Below are positions 7,061 to 16,281 of a DNA stretch of 64,000 bases, in pieces. Position numbers and translations under genes: made by a program. The notes beneath the pieces are model-generated. The model had not been told where the DNA came from. It ran no database searches and saw nothing but the letters and a program-made list of their open reading frames with translations. Origin of the DNA: Clostridia bacterium. Lineage in GTDB: Bacteria; Bacillota_A; Clostridia; UBA1212; UBA1255. The number at the start of each line of letters is the position of its first letter. Within the stretch, counting starts at the first letter, position 1. Location of the stretch: assembly GCA_017522515.1 (NCBI GenBank), contig JAFWZH010000324.1, positions 4,460 to 68,459 of the forward strand, read 5' to 3'.

Positions 7061-9721
7061 ATGAAAAAAGCAGACACTATGGCTAAGGTTTATGATCCCG
7101 CCGGCGTAGAGAAGAGAATATATCAGAATTGGGAAGAACAAGGATATTTTAAGGGTAAGGCAGATCCTGATAAGAAACCCTTTACGATTGTTATTCCGCC
7201 GCCGAATATTACGGGACAACTTCACATGGGACATGCATTGGATAATACGCTTCAAGATATATTGATACGATTTAAGAGAATGCAGGGATTTGCCGCTTTG
7301 TGGGTGCCCGGTACAGACCATGCAAGTATAGCGACAGAGGCAAAAATTGTTGATGCAATGGCAAAAGAAGGCCTTACAAAGGACGATATTGGCAGAGAAG
7401 AATTCTTGAAGAGAGCTTGGGATTGGAAGGAGCTCTACGGTAACAGAATTATCAATCAGCTTAAATGTTTGGGAAGCTCCTGCGATTGGTCGAGATTAAG
7501 ATTCACAATGGACGAAGGACTCTCAAAGGCAGTTCTTGAAGTGTTTGAGCGCCTTTATAAAAAGGGCCTTATTTACAGAGGTGAGAGAATAACAAACTGG
7601 TGCCCTCACTGTAATACATCTATTTCTGATATAGAGGTAGAATATAAAGAAATGGAAGGCAGCTTCTGGTATATAAATTATCCGCTTTCAGACGGCAGCG
7701 GTAGCCTTATGATTGCTACTACACGTCCGGAAACAATGTTGGGTGATACGGCTGTTGCAGTAAATCCTGCAGATGAGAATTATAAGAACCTTATAGGAAA
7801 GACTCTTATATTGCCATTGGTAAATAAAGAAATACCGATTATTGCAGATGATTATGTAGAACTTGGTTTCGGTACGGGAGCAGTAAAAATAACTCCTGCA
7901 CATGACCCTAATGACTTTGAGGTAGGTAAACGCCACAACTTAGAAGTAATTAAAGTACTTGACGACAGAGGATTTGTTAACGAAAACGGCGGCAAGTATA
8001 AGGGTATGGACCGTTACGAAGCAAGAAAACAGATAATAAAAGACTTAGAAGATTTGGGTCTTCTTGTTAAAATAGAACCACACAAACATAATGTTGGAAC
8101 GTGTCAGCGTTGCGGTACTGTAGTTGAGCCTATGGTTTCAAAGCAATGGTATGTTAAAATGAAACCATTGGCAGAGCCTGCCATAGAGGCAGTAAGAAAA
8201 GGCGACGTTAAGTTTGTACCTGACAGATTTTCCAAAATTTACTATAACTGGATGGAGAATATACAAGACTGGTGTATTTCCAGACAGCTTTGGTGGGGAC
8301 ATAGAATTCCTGCATATTATTGCGACAAATGCGGAGAGACTGTTGTATCTAAAACACAACCGGATGTATGTCCTAAGTGCGGTGCAAAGAGCTTTACTCA
8401 AGATCCCGATACATTAGATACATGGTTCAGTTCAGCATTGTGGCCATTTTCTACATTGGGCTGGCCGGATAAGACAGAAGATTTGCAATATTTCTATCCT
8501 ACAGATGTTCTTGTAACAGGATACGATATCATATTCTTCTGGGTAGCAAGAATGATTTTCTCAGCATGCGAGCAAATGGGAGAAGCACCATTTAAACACG
8601 TTCTTATTCACGGACTTGTTCGTGACTCACAAGGACGTAAAATGTCAAAATCTTTAGGCAACGGTATAGATCCTCTTGAAGTAATTGACGAGTATGGTAC
8701 AGATGCGCTCAGATTTGCACTTACGTCAGGTAACGCACCGGGAAATGACCAGAGATATCTCCCCGAAAAGGTAGAAGCAGCAAGAAACTTTGCGAATAAG
8801 ATTTGGAATGCAACACGTTTTGTATTGCTTAACTTTGACGAAGAGCTTGACCTTACAAAGGTAGATAAGAGTAAATTTACAGCAGCAGATAAATGGATTT
8901 TATCATCATGTAACAAGTTGATAAAAGAAGTTACAGAAAATCTTGAAAAATTCGAATTGGGCGTAGCACTTTCAAAGGTGTACGACTTTATGTGGGATTA
9001 TTTCTGCGACTGGTATATAGAATTTGCAAAGCCTCGTCTCTTTGACGAAACAGAGCCTACAAGGATTGAAGCACAATACGTATTAAATGATGTACTTGTA
9101 AAGTGTTTAAAACTCCTTCATCCCTTTATGCCGTTTATTACTGAGGAGCTTTATCAGAGCCTCTACAAAGATGCTGACAGCATAATGATTTCAAAATGGC
9201 CCGAATATGACGAATCATGCAATTTTGAAGATGACGAGAAAGATATGGAGACAGTTATCAGCGCCATCAGAGCAATCAGAAATATTCGCTTGGAAATGAA
9301 TGTTCCCGTATCAAAGAAAGCCAATATTATTTTTGCGGCAAAAGACAGAGCAGCAGAGGTAATTAAAAAGTCAGAAGCATTGTTTATAAAAATGGCATCG
9401 GCTTCAAGTATTACGGTTCAAGCAGACAAAGACGGAATACCTGAGGACGCAGCCGCTGCTGTGGTAGACGGTGCGGAGATTTATATCCCTCTCGACGAAC
9501 TCATAGATTTCGAAAAAGAAATCGACAGACTTGCGAAAGAAAAAGAAAATCTTCAAAAAGAACTTGACCGTGTAAACGGTAAGCTTAACAATGAGAAGTT
9601 TATATCAAAAGCTCCTCAAAAGGTTGTTGATGAAGAAAAAGAAAAGCTTATAAAATATCAACAGATGTTTGATAATGTAACAGATAGACTTGATAATTTA
9701 AGAAAGAGGTTTGGTATCTGA
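7061..9721 (+). CDS. valS: Valyl-tRNA synthetase
   Basis: Charges tRNA-Val with valine in the cytoplasm. The 886-residue length is normal. The HIGH signature lies in [15 protein letters not shown] (HMGH, residues 55-58) and KMSKS is at 527-531 ([14 protein letters not shown]). The editing (CP1) domain sits between, with two zinc-ribbon-like CxxC pairs (CDKCGE, CPKCGA). The C-terminus has the coiled-coil tRNA-binding arm ([18 protein letters not shown]). The start is ATG 7061 behind GTGAGG; ATG 7079 is an alternative giving MAKVYDP. Its stop overlaps the next start (ATGA), so the hydrogenase-associated genes downstream may be co-transcribed with valS. Confidence 0.97.
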   Translation: MKKADTMAKVYDPAGVEKRIYQNWEEQGYFKGKADPDKKPFTIVIPPPNITGQLHMGHALDNTLQDILIRFKRMQGFAALWVPGTDHASIATEAKIVDAMAKEGLTKDDIGREEFLKRAWDWKELYGNRIINQLKCLGSSCDWSRLRFTMDEGLSKAVLEVFERLYKKGLIYRGERITNWCPHCNTSISDIEVEYKEMEGSFWYINYPLSDGSGSLMIATTRPETMLGDTAVAVNPADENYKNLIGKTLILPLVNKEIPIIADDYVELGFGTGAVKITPAHDPNDFEVGKRHNLEVIKVLDDRGFVNENGGKYKGMDRYEARKQIIKDLEDLGLLVKIEPHKHNVGTCQRCGTVVEPMVSKQWYVKMKPLAEPAIEAVRKGDVKFVPDRFSKIYYNWMENIQDWCISRQLWWGHRIPAYYCDKCGETVVSKTQPDVCPKCGAKSFTQDPDTLDTWFSSALWPFSTLGWPDKTEDLQYFYPTDVLVTGYDIIFFWVARMIFSACEQMGEAPFKHVLIHGLVRDSQGRKMSKSLGNGIDPLEVIDEYGTDALRFALTSGNAPGNDQRYLPEKVEAARNFANKIWNATRFVLLNFDEELDLTKVDKSKFTAADKWILSSCNKLIKEVTENLEKFELGVALSKVYDFMWDYFCDWYIEFAKPRLFDETEPTRIEAQYVLNDVLVKCLKLLHPFMPFITEELYQSLYKDADSIMISKWPEYDESCNFEDDEKDMETVISAIRAIRNIRLEMNVPVSKKANIIFAAKDRAAEVIKKSEALFIKMASASSITVQADKDGIPEDAAAAVVDGAEIYIPLDELIDFEKEIDRLAKEKENLQKELDRVNGKLNNEKFISKAPQKVVDEEKEKLIKYQQMFDNVTDRLDNLRKRFGI

Positions 9722-10077
9722 TGCTTAAGGTAAGAGAAATCGTAGATATCTTAGACGCACAGGTTCTCGTAGGAGAAGAAAACATGGAACTTGAAATCTA
9801 TTCAGGTTGCGGAGCAGATCTTATGAGTGACGTTATGGCATTCGTGAAAGAAAGCGTAATACTTTGTACAGGTCTTGTAAATCCGCAAGTAGTTCGTACT
9901 TGCGAAATGATGGACATTAAAGTAATATGCTTTGTACGCGGCAAGGTTCCGGGGGAGAATATAGTTGAACTTGCAAAGGAAATGGGAATAACAGTTCTCA
10001 CAACAAAGCATCCGTTATTTATAACATGCGGTAAGCTTTACGATGCCGGCATTGTGGGAAAGGGTGTCTGGGATTGA
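9721..10077 (+). CDS. DRTGG-domain protein (hydrogenase-associated)
   Basis: A 118-residue single-domain protein. The pattern [20 protein letters not shown], then FVKESVILCTGLVNPQVVRT and GITVLTTKHPLFITCGKLYD, fits stand-alone DRTGG domains found in clostridial [FeFe]-hydrogenase clusters. DRTGG domains otherwise occur in phosphotransacetylase and CBS proteins, and their ligand is unsettled. It starts inside the valS stop and overlaps the next gene by four bases. A paralogue lies at 11876. A regulatory role is inferred from neighbours only. Confidence 0.75.
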   Translation: MLKVREIVDILDAQVLVGEENMELEIYSGCGADLMSDVMAFVKESVILCTGLVNPQVVRTCEMMDIKVICFVRGKVPGENIVELAKEMGITVLTTKHPLFITCGKLYDAGIVGKGVWD

Positions 10078-10505
10078 GTAGTCAGGCAATAACATTACAT
10101 TATGACATTGATGCAGTAGATTTTTCTGCAGCAGGTGAGGCTTCCAGCGGAGTTAAGAGAACTCTTAATCAATTGGGAGTTAATCCTGCTGTGGTTAAGC
10201 GTGTTGCAATAGCGATGTACGAAGCTGAAATCAATGCCATAATACACGCAGGAGGCGGAGCCGCAGATGTTGAGATTACACCGGAGAGAGTCGAGGTAAG
10301 GATTTCCGACAACGGACCGGGTATTCCGGATTTGGAAAAGGCGATGACAGCCGGCTGGTCCACTGCTTCCGAAACAGTAAGAGAGCTGGGCTTTGGTGCC
10401 GGAATGGGTCTGCCGAATATGAGAAGATACACAGATGACATGAAGGTAGAAAGCAAAGTAGGAGAGGGAACAATCGTTACATTAATAGTTAATATTAACA
10501 GCTAA
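10074..10505 (+). CDS. RsbW/SpoIIAB-like ATP-binding protein
   Basis: A 143-residue GHKL/HATPase_c protein. The N box is EAEINAIIHAGG, the G1 box ISDNGPGIPDLEKA and the G2 box GFGAGMGLPNMRR, the layout of anti-sigma factor kinases. It starts at TTG 10074, overlapping the preceding stop, nine bases after GAAAGGG. In hydrogenase clusters this gene sits between a DRTGG gene and the HydS-like gene, as here. An anti-sigma role is family-based inference. No cognate sigma factor or antagonist gene is nearby. Confidence 0.85.
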   Translation: MSSQAITLHYDIDAVDFSAAGEASSGVKRTLNQLGVNPAVVKRVAIAMYEAEINAIIHAGGGAADVEITPERVEVRISDNGPGIPDLEKAMTAGWSTASETVRELGFGAGMGLPNMRRYTDDMKVESKVGEGTIVTLIVNINS

Positions 10506-10545
10506 TATATATTTTTAAAGTTTTTAATTACAAGAGGTGCTATGT

Positions 10546-11889
10546 ATGTCAAAGGGCTACAGCCATTCCGTATTATTGGATGAAAAACTTTGCAAAGGGT
10601 GCACAAACTGTATTAAAAAGTGCCCAATGGAAGCAATTCGAGTTCAACGTGGTAAAGCAAAAATCTTGAACGATAGATGCATAGACTGCGGTGAGTGTAT
10701 AAGGACATGTCCTTATAAGGCAAAGGTTGCCCATACAGATTCATGGGATTTATTGGCAGAATACAAATACACAATAGCACTTCCGGCACCTTCACTTTAT
10801 ATGCAATATGATATGAATACATATTCACGTAAGCATATTATCGCAGCACTTAAAGCTTTAGGTTTTGATTATGTGTATGAGGTTGCAAGAGGAGCAGAAA
10901 TTGCAACAATACAAAGTAATAAATATTTGCATGAGCATAAAGACGAGCTACCTCTTATTTCTACTGCTTGTCCTGCAGTCGTGCGAATGATTCAGTTGAG
11001 ATATCCTAATTTAATTACGCATTTATTACCCATCAAATCACCGATGGAGATTGCGGCACAGAATGCAAAACGAGAATTTTGCAAGATGAATTCCGTAGAT
11101 CCTGAGGAGGTAGGCGTATTTTTTATTTCTCCGTGTGCCGCTAAAATGACAAGTGTAAAAGCACCGTTGGAGGTAGAAAAGTCAAGTGTAAGCGGTGTTA
11201 TTCCCATAAAAATGGTTTACTTTAAGATTTTAAAGCTTCTTTCTAAGATGAAAAATCAAGAAGTAGATGAAATAATGCTTCAGGCAGGCAAATTTGGCGT
11301 CAGATGGGCATCTACGGGAGGCGAAGCACTGTCGATAGACTCTAAGCGTGTGCTTTATGTTGACGGTATACAGAATGTTGTAAAAATCTTAGACGATTTA
11401 GAAGACGGCAGAATAAAAGACATAGAATTTATAGAAGCTTCTGCTTGTACAGGAGGTTGTACAGGTGGACCTCTTACTGTTGAGAATATGTATGTGGCAA
11501 AAAACAGAAGCCGCCAGCAGTTGGAGGATGAGCCTATTGCGTACAAGGAAATAGAAGAAGATGAACTGCAAAACACTTCGTGGGAAAAGCAAATAGAACA
11601 TTGCGAAATAAGCAAGCTTGATACAGATATGTTTAAAGCAATGGAAAAATTAAATAAAATGAATGAAATATATCAGCAATTACCGGCATTGGATTGCGGT
11701 GCGTGCGGTTCTCCGAGTTGCAGAGCATTGGCGGAGGATGTTGTACGGGGCAAAGCCAAAACGACAGATTGCATATTTATTTTAAGGCGTAAAATTCGTG
11801 AATTGGCTAATGAAATGATGATGGTAAACAGTGGCCTTGATGACATGGCCATGGGAGATTCTTTGGAGGCAGATAATGAAAATCAATGA
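10546..11889 (+). CDS. HydS-like [FeFe]-hydrogenase homologue with ferredoxin domains
   Basis: A 447-residue iron-sulfur protein. The N-terminus has two [4Fe-4S] ferredoxin motifs (CKGCTNCIKKCP, CIDCGECIRTCP). The middle is a hydrogenase large-subunit C-terminal domain with H-cluster-type loops TACPAV, SPCAAKM and CTGGCTGGP. The C-terminus has a further Fe-S motif (CGACGSPSC with a distal TTDC). The layout matches putative sensory hydrogenases rather than the bidirectional enzyme: L1 reads TACPAV instead of TSCSPG, and there is no NADH module. The start is ATG 10546, eight bases after AGAGG. It probably senses H2 or redox state and signals to the neighbouring GHKL and DRTGG proteins; that is inference. 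Confidence 0.85.
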   Translation: MSKGYSHSVLLDEKLCKGCTNCIKKCPMEAIRVQRGKAKILNDRCIDCGECIRTCPYKAKVAHTDSWDLLAEYKYTIALPAPSLYMQYDMNTYSRKHIIAALKALGFDYVYEVARGAEIATIQSNKYLHEHKDELPLISTACPAVVRMIQLRYPNLITHLLPIKSPMEIAAQNAKREFCKMNSVDPEEVGVFFISPCAAKMTSVKAPLEVEKSSVSGVIPIKMVYFKILKLLSKMKNQEVDEIMLQAGKFGVRWASTGGEALSIDSKRVLYVDGIQNVVKILDDLEDGRIKDIEFIEASACTGGCTGGPLTVENMYVAKNRSRQQLEDEPIAYKEIEEDELQNTSWEKQIEHCEISKLDTDMFKAMEKLNKMNEIYQQLPALDCGACGSPSCRALAEDVVRGKAKTTDCIFILRRKIRELANEMMMVNSGLDDMAMGDSLEADNENQ

Positions 11890-12211
11890 TATTTTAGAAG
11901 CATGTAAGCTTAAATTAATTACCGGAAACGGAGACAGAGAAATAAAAGGATTTTATGCTTGTGACCTTTTGAGCTGGGCAATATCTCACGCAAATGAGGG
12001 AGATTTGTGGGTGACGGTAATGAATAATATTAATATCCTTGCAGTTGCCTCTCTTGTGGATGTGGCATGCATCGTAATACCGGAGGATATAGAAATACCA
12101 TCGGTTTTAATAGAAAAAGCAGAGGAAAGGGAAGTGACGTTGCTTTCAACACCTATGCAAGCAGCGGAGCTTATTATTAAGGCTCATGAGTTATCAAAAA
12201 ATCTCGGTTGA
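11876..12211 (+). CDS. Second DRTGG-domain protein
   Basis: A 111-residue paralogue of the protein at 9721. The start is ATG 11876, preceded by TTGGAGG, inside the 3' end of the HydS-like gene. It shows MKINDILEACKLKLITGNGD and later IVIPEDIEIPSVLIEKAEER and EVTLLSTPMQAAELI. A longer frame opens at ATG 11831 but lacks a ribosome site. Its 3' end overlaps the PHP gene by 26 bases, so the set is tightly coupled. No catalytic motif is visible. Confidence 0.75.
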   Translation: MKINDILEACKLKLITGNGDREIKGFYACDLLSWAISHANEGDLWVTVMNNINILAVASLVDVACIVIPEDIEIPSVLIEKAEEREVTLLSTPMQAAELIIKAHELSKNLG

Positions 12212-12926
12212 TTTACATATTCATTCTGTGCTTTCTCCTTGCGGCGACATAATGATGACGCCGGGAAATTTGGTAGGAATGGCAAAAATTAACGGTCTGG
12301 ATGCTATCGCGCTTACGGACCATAATGCTATGCAAAATATTCCGGCGGCGATAAAAATAGGAGAGGCATACGATATTGTTGTTATACCCGGAATGGAGCT
12401 GGAAACAGCAGAAGAAATTCACGTAGTGTGTCTTTTTCCCGATACGGAAAGTTTGAGCGCTTTTCAGGATGTTGTGGTGGAGTCTTACGGCCCGAAAATT
12501 CCTGCAAACAGACCTGATATTTTCGGCAAACAATTAATTTATAATGAAGAAGATGAAGAATGCGGCGAATTGGAAAGGATGCTTTTAATACCGTCAGGAA
12601 TCACCATAGATGACATTTTCGGAATAGTAGAAGGCTTGGGCGGCATCGCATTTCCGGCGCACGTAGACAGAGATTCCTACAGCGTATTGACAACGCTGGG
12701 CGCACTGCCTTACGGATATAAGAATGGTTTTGTGGAAATTTCGTGCGAGTGTGACAAGGAAAATCTTGTAAAAATGTATCCTGAATTGGAAAAATACAAG
12801 CTATTACCATCGTCAGATGCACATTATATTGATAAAATACAAGAGGCAGGCGGAGCTGAGCTGCTTGTGGAAGAATTAAGCGTTAAAGGAGTCATTGAAG
12901 CCTTAAAAAACAGTAGAATTATATAG
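12186..12926 (+). CDS. PHP-domain phosphoesterase (hydrogenase-associated)
   Basis: A 246-residue polymerase-and-histidinol-phosphatase (PHP) metal hydrolase. The metal ligands are visible as DLHIHS near the N-terminus, ALTDHN, PGMELE, FPAHVDR and SSDAHY at the C-terminus. The substrate is unknown; relatives act on phosphoesters, nucleotides or phosphotyrosine. It is the last gene of the regulatory set, before the hydrogenase structural promoter at 12937. It is probably not the capsule phosphatase, which lies in another family branch and normally sits beside the tyrosine kinase. Confidence 0.85.
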   Translation: MSYQKISVDLHIHSVLSPCGDIMMTPGNLVGMAKINGLDAIALTDHNAMQNIPAAIKIGEAYDIVVIPGMELETAEEIHVVCLFPDTESLSAFQDVVVESYGPKIPANRPDIFGKQLIYNEEDEECGELERMLLIPSGITIDDIFGIVEGLGGIAFPAHVDRDSYSVLTTLGALPYGYKNGFVEISCECDKENLVKMYPELEKYKLLPSSDAHYIDKIQEAGGAELLVEELSVKGVIEALKNSRII

Positions 12927-12936
12927 AATTTTGAGG

Positions 12937-12965
12937 TTGATATTTGACAGAATGTATATTATAAT
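12937..12965 (+). promoter_or_regulatory. Promoter of the hydrogenase structural operon
   Basis: TTGATA (12937-12942), a 17-base spacer and a perfect TATAAT (12960-12965). The 5' leader would be about 63 nt. A TTGACA at 12944 is only 10 bases from the -10 box and cannot serve as its -35. Confidence 0.75.
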
Positions 12966-13034
12966 TAGATGATTAAGAAGTATGTATTTAATCAAAAATA
13001 TACAATAAAATATATAAGATGGAGGTTAAATAAT

Positions 13035-13514
13035 ATGGGTAACAATTGTGAATGCTGCAACGACGAGAAGCTCGCCAAGTTGCAGGCTATTATCGCCGAG
13101 AGCAAAGACAAGCAAGGCTCTTTGATTCACGTACTTCACGAAGCACAACTTATCTACGGATATTTGCCTATCGAAGTGCAGAAAGTTATAGCAGAAGGTA
13201 TGAATATACCGCTGGCCGAGGTTTACGGAGTAGTTACTTTCTATGCTCAATTCTCCTTAAAGCCAAAGGGAGAATACAAGATTTCAATCTGTCTCGGTAC
13301 AGCTTGCTATGTAAAGGGTGCAGATCTTGTTTTGGATAAATTCAAAGAGCAACTTAAGATCGAAGTAGGAGATTGCACAGAGGACGGTAAATTTTCGTTG
13401 GATGCATGCCGCTGCATAGGTGCTTGCGGACTTGCACCGGTACTTACGGTTAACAGCGATGTTTACGGACGTTTGGTTCCTGAGGATGTTCCCGGAATCC
13501 TTGCAAAGTATTAA
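13035..13514 (+). CDS. hydC: NuoE-like subunit of the electron-bifurcating [FeFe] hydrogenase
   Basis: A 159-residue thioredoxin-like [2Fe-2S] protein. The cluster ligands are in CLGTACYVKGA and CRCIGACGLAP. The N-terminal helical part (LIHVLHEAQLIYGYLPIEVQ) is typical of NuoE/HydC. It passes electrons between the flavin subunit (14472) and the catalytic subunit (16282). The start is ATG 13035, nine bases after GGAGG; the frame is open further upstream (12969) without a ribosome site. An unusual Cys-rich N-terminus (NNCECCNDEK) precedes the domain. Confidence 0.92.
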   Translation: MGNNCECCNDEKLAKLQAIIAESKDKQGSLIHVLHEAQLIYGYLPIEVQKVIAEGMNIPLAEVYGVVTFYAQFSLKPKGEYKISICLGTACYVKGADLVLDKFKEQLKIEVGDCTEDGKFSLDACRCIGACGLAPVLTVNSDVYGRLVPEDVPGILAKY

Positions 13515-13520
13515 TAATCC

Positions 13521-14090
13521 ATGCTGCGCGATATTTCTTTACACATTCTTGATTTAGCACAAAATTCCATTACAGCCGGAGCGTCTTGTATTGAGATTGA
13601 TTTATGTTGCGACGTAGAAAGCAAATTTTTTACAATGCGGATTAAAGACAACGGTTGCGGAATGACTGCAGAGTTTCTGGCATCAGTAGAGGATCCTTTC
13701 ACTACAAGCAGAAAAACACGAAAAGTCGGTATGGGCATTCCGTTTTTTAAGTTGGCTTGTGAGCAAGCCGGAGGAGAGTTCTCTATTAAATCAGTTATAA
13801 ATGAGGGCACTGAGCTTAGCGGCTCGCTTGAGATAGATAACATAGACAGGCTTCCGCTTGGAGATGTAGGAGACACAACATCATTTCTCATATCATCAGC
13901 TCCGATGACGCGTTTTTTGATAAAGCTCGCATCAGTTAACGGAGAATTTGAGTTTGATACTGACAGTGTTAAAGAAGAAATAGGTGACGTACCTATTACG
14001 GAGTATGAGATATTGCAATGGATAAAAGATTATGTAAATGAGAATGTTCAAATAATTTTCGGAGGTGTTCTGAATGAAATCATTAGCTGA
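13521..14090 (+). CDS. GHKL ATPase-domain protein (hydrogenase operon)
   Basis: A 189-residue protein with a histidine-kinase-type ATP-binding fold but no phospho-acceptor His domain. The N box is HILDLAQNSITAGAS, the G1 box KDNGCGMTAEFLASV and the G2 box RKVGMGIPFFKLAC, with GTELSGSLEI as the last strand. It lies between the NuoE-like and 2Fe-2S genes, the usual position in clostridial hydrogenase operons. The 3' end overlaps the next gene by 17 bases. There is no strong ribosome site. Function is unknown; an assembly or regulatory ATPase is plausible. Confidence 0.85.
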   Translation: MLRDISLHILDLAQNSITAGASCIEIDLCCDVESKFFTMRIKDNGCGMTAEFLASVEDPFTTSRKTRKVGMGIPFFKLACEQAGGEFSIKSVINEGTELSGSLEIDNIDRLPLGDVGDTTSFLISSAPMTRFLIKLASVNGEFEFDTDSVKEEIGDVPITEYEILQWIKDYVNENVQIIFGGVLNEIIS

Positions 14091-14442
14091 GTTAAAAGCA
14101 ATTAAAGAAAAAACACAAAATGATCTCGCTATGAGAAATGCACACAATGGTGTTCGTATCGTTGTTGGTATGGCAACTTGCGGTATTGCTGCAGGAGCAA
14201 GACCTGTTATGAACGCATTTATGGACGAGATTCAAAAGAGAAATATAACACATGCTACTGTTGCTATGACAGGATGTATCGGCATGTGCAGACTTGAGCC
14301 TATCGTTGAAGTTATCGACAAAGACGGCAATAAAGTTACTTATGTAAAAATGGACGCAGACAAGGCTGTTCGCGTTGTTACAGAGCACATTGTAAATGGC
14401 AATGTAGTTACTGAATACACCGTTGGTGCTGTTCAGGAATAA
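14074..14442 (+). CDS. [2Fe-2S] thioredoxin-like ferredoxin, hydrogenase operon
   Basis: A 122-residue thioredoxin-like ferredoxin. The likely cluster Cys residues are in GMATCGIAAGA and MTGCIGMCRLEP. The N-terminal helix is MKSLAELKAIKEKTQNDL. It resembles the N-terminal domain of the NuoF-like subunit that follows. The start is ATG 14074, with CGGAGGTG upstream. It probably acts as an extra electron carrier or assembly partner of the HydABC complex. It is common in these operons but not essential for naming the core enzyme. Confidence 0.88.
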   Translation: MKSLAELKAIKEKTQNDLAMRNAHNGVRIVVGMATCGIAAGARPVMNAFMDEIQKRNITHATVAMTGCIGMCRLEPIVEVIDKDGNKVTYVKMDADKAVRVVTEHIVNGNVVTEYTVGAVQE

Positions 14443-14471
14443 TATAGCCTGTGAGAAGGAGGATATAATTT

Positions 14472-16262
14472 ATGCAATATTACAGATCACACGTTTTAGT
14501 GTGTGCAGGAACAGGTTGTACTTCTTCCGGATCTGCTGTGCTGTTTGATGAATTTGAGCAGCGTCTTAAAGATGCCGGTATAGAAAATGAAGTTAAAATT
14601 GTTAAAACAGGATGTTTTGGTCTTTGTGCAGAAGGTCCTATCGTAGTTGTTTATCCTGAGGGAGCAATGTATTGCCGCGTTACCAAAGAAGACGTTCAAG
14701 AAATCGTTCTCGAACATTTGGTAAAAGGTAGAATTGTTAACAGACTTCTTGAAAAGCCCGCAGAGGTTGTTGAAAAGACAGACGCACAAGAAAGTGACTT
14801 CTTTAAGAAGCAAATGCGTGTTGCACTTCGCAACTGCGGACGTATAAATCCCGAGAACATTGATGAATACATAGCATACGACGGATACGCAGCATTAGGT
14901 AAGGCTATTACAGAAATGACTCCTGAGGATGTTATCGCTGTAATGCTTGATTCCGGCTTAAGAGGCCGCGGCGGCGCAGGCTTCCCCACAGGAAGAAAGT
15001 GGGATTTTGCACGCAAGAGCGTTTCCGACAAGAAGTATGTTTGTTGTAATGCCGATGAGGGTGACCCGGGTGCATTCATGGACAGAAGTATCTTAGAGGG
15101 CGACCCTCACGTTGTACTTGAGGCTATGGCTATTGCAGGTTACGCTATCGGTTCAGACCAAGGTTACATCTACGTAAGAGCAGAGTATCCTATCGCTGTT
15201 GAGCGTTTGCAGATTGCTATCAATCAAGCAAAAGAATACGGACTTTTAGGTAAAAATATTTTCGGCACAGACTTTTCATTTGATATAGAGCTTCGTCTCG
15301 GCGCAGGCGCTTTCGTTTGCGGTGAAGAGACAGCCCTTATGACAAGTATAGAAGGTCACCGTGGTGAACCAAGACCTCGTCCGCCGTTCCCGGCTGTTAA
15401 AGGTCTTTTCCAGAAGCCTACAATCCTTAATAACGTAGAAACATACGCTAACGTTCCGCAAATTCTTCTTAACGGTGCTGATTGGTTTAAGGGTATCGGT
15501 TCTGAAAGAAGCCGCGGTACTAAGGTTTTCGCTGTAGGCGGTAAAATTAAAAATACAGGTCTCGTTGAGATACCTATGGGTACACCTCTTCGTGACATCA
15601 TTTATGATATAGGCGGCGGTATTCCGAACGGTAAGAAGTTCAAGGCTGCTCAAACAGGTGGACCTTCCGGCGGTTGTATCCCTGCAAGCCTTATTGACAC
15701 ACCTATCGAGTACGATACACTTATTGAAATCGGTTCAATGATGGGTTCCGGTGGACTTATCGTTATGGACGAAGATACATGTATGGTTGACATCGCTAAA
15801 TTCTTCCTTGCATTTACAGTAGAGGAATCTTGCGGTAAATGTCCGCCTTGCCGTATCGGTACAAAGAGAATGTACGACATTCTTGATAAAATTACAAAGG
15901 GTAAAGGCGAGCTTAAGGATATTGATGATCTTTATGAACTTGCTGAAGCTATTAAGACTTCTGCTCTTTGCGGTCTCGGTCAAACAGCTCCTAACCCTGT
16001 ACTCAGCACACTTCGTTACTTCAAAGATGAGTACATAGCACACGTTGTAGATAAGAAATGTCCTGCAGGCGTATGTAAAGACCTTCTCCAATACAAGATT
16101 GTTGCAGAGAAATGTAAAGGTTGTAGCCTTTGCGCAAGAAAATGTCCTGCAAACTGTATCCACGGCGAGGTTAAATCACCATTCGTTATTGACAACTCTA
16201 AGTGCTTGAAGTGCGGTGCTTGTATGGAGTCATGTAAGTTCGGTGCAATTATTAAGGAATAA
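14472..16262 (+). CDS. hydB: NuoF-like flavoprotein subunit of the electron-bifurcating [FeFe] hydrogenase
   Basis: The 596-residue NAD(H)/FMN subunit. Domains in order: N-terminal [2Fe-2S] thioredoxin-like (CAGTGCTSSG, GCFGLCAEGP); FMN/NADH core with GLRGRGGAGFPTGRKW, CNADEGDPGAF and GAGAFVCGEETALM; SLBB-type region; [4Fe-4S] site (ESCGKCPPCRIGT plus a distal Cys); and two C-terminal ferredoxin motifs (CKGCSLCARKCP, CLKCGACMESC). This architecture is diagnostic for HydB. The start is ATG 14472 behind GAAGGAGG. Electron bifurcation between NAD and ferredoxin is family knowledge. Confidence 0.96.
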   Translation: MQYYRSHVLVCAGTGCTSSGSAVLFDEFEQRLKDAGIENEVKIVKTGCFGLCAEGPIVVVYPEGAMYCRVTKEDVQEIVLEHLVKGRIVNRLLEKPAEVVEKTDAQESDFFKKQMRVALRNCGRINPENIDEYIAYDGYAALGKAITEMTPEDVIAVMLDSGLRGRGGAGFPTGRKWDFARKSVSDKKYVCCNADEGDPGAFMDRSILEGDPHVVLEAMAIAGYAIGSDQGYIYVRAEYPIAVERLQIAINQAKEYGLLGKNIFGTDFSFDIELRLGAGAFVCGEETALMTSIEGHRGEPRPRPPFPAVKGLFQKPTILNNVETYANVPQILLNGADWFKGIGSERSRGTKVFAVGGKIKNTGLVEIPMGTPLRDIIYDIGGGIPNGKKFKAAQTGGPSGGCIPASLIDTPIEYDTLIEIGSMMGSGGLIVMDEDTCMVDIAKFFLAFTVEESCGKCPPCRIGTKRMYDILDKITKGKGELKDIDDLYELAEAIKTSALCGLGQTAPNPVLSTLRYFKDEYIAHVVDKKCPAGVCKDLLQYKIVAEKCKGCSLCARKCPANCIHGEVKSPFVIDNSKCLKCGACMESCKFGAIIKE

Positions 16263-16281
16263 GAAACGGAGGATTACAGAT

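Noticed and set aside
12186..12926. PHP protein as the missing capsule tyrosine phosphatase (CpsB/YwqE)
   Set aside because: It is embedded in the hydrogenase regulatory set, 12 kb from the kinase, and this PHP gene is a usual member of such hydrogenase clusters.
12944..12949. TTGACA as -35 box of the hydrogenase operon
   Set aside because: Only 10 bases separate it from TATAAT; the TTGATA at 12937 has the correct 17-base spacing.
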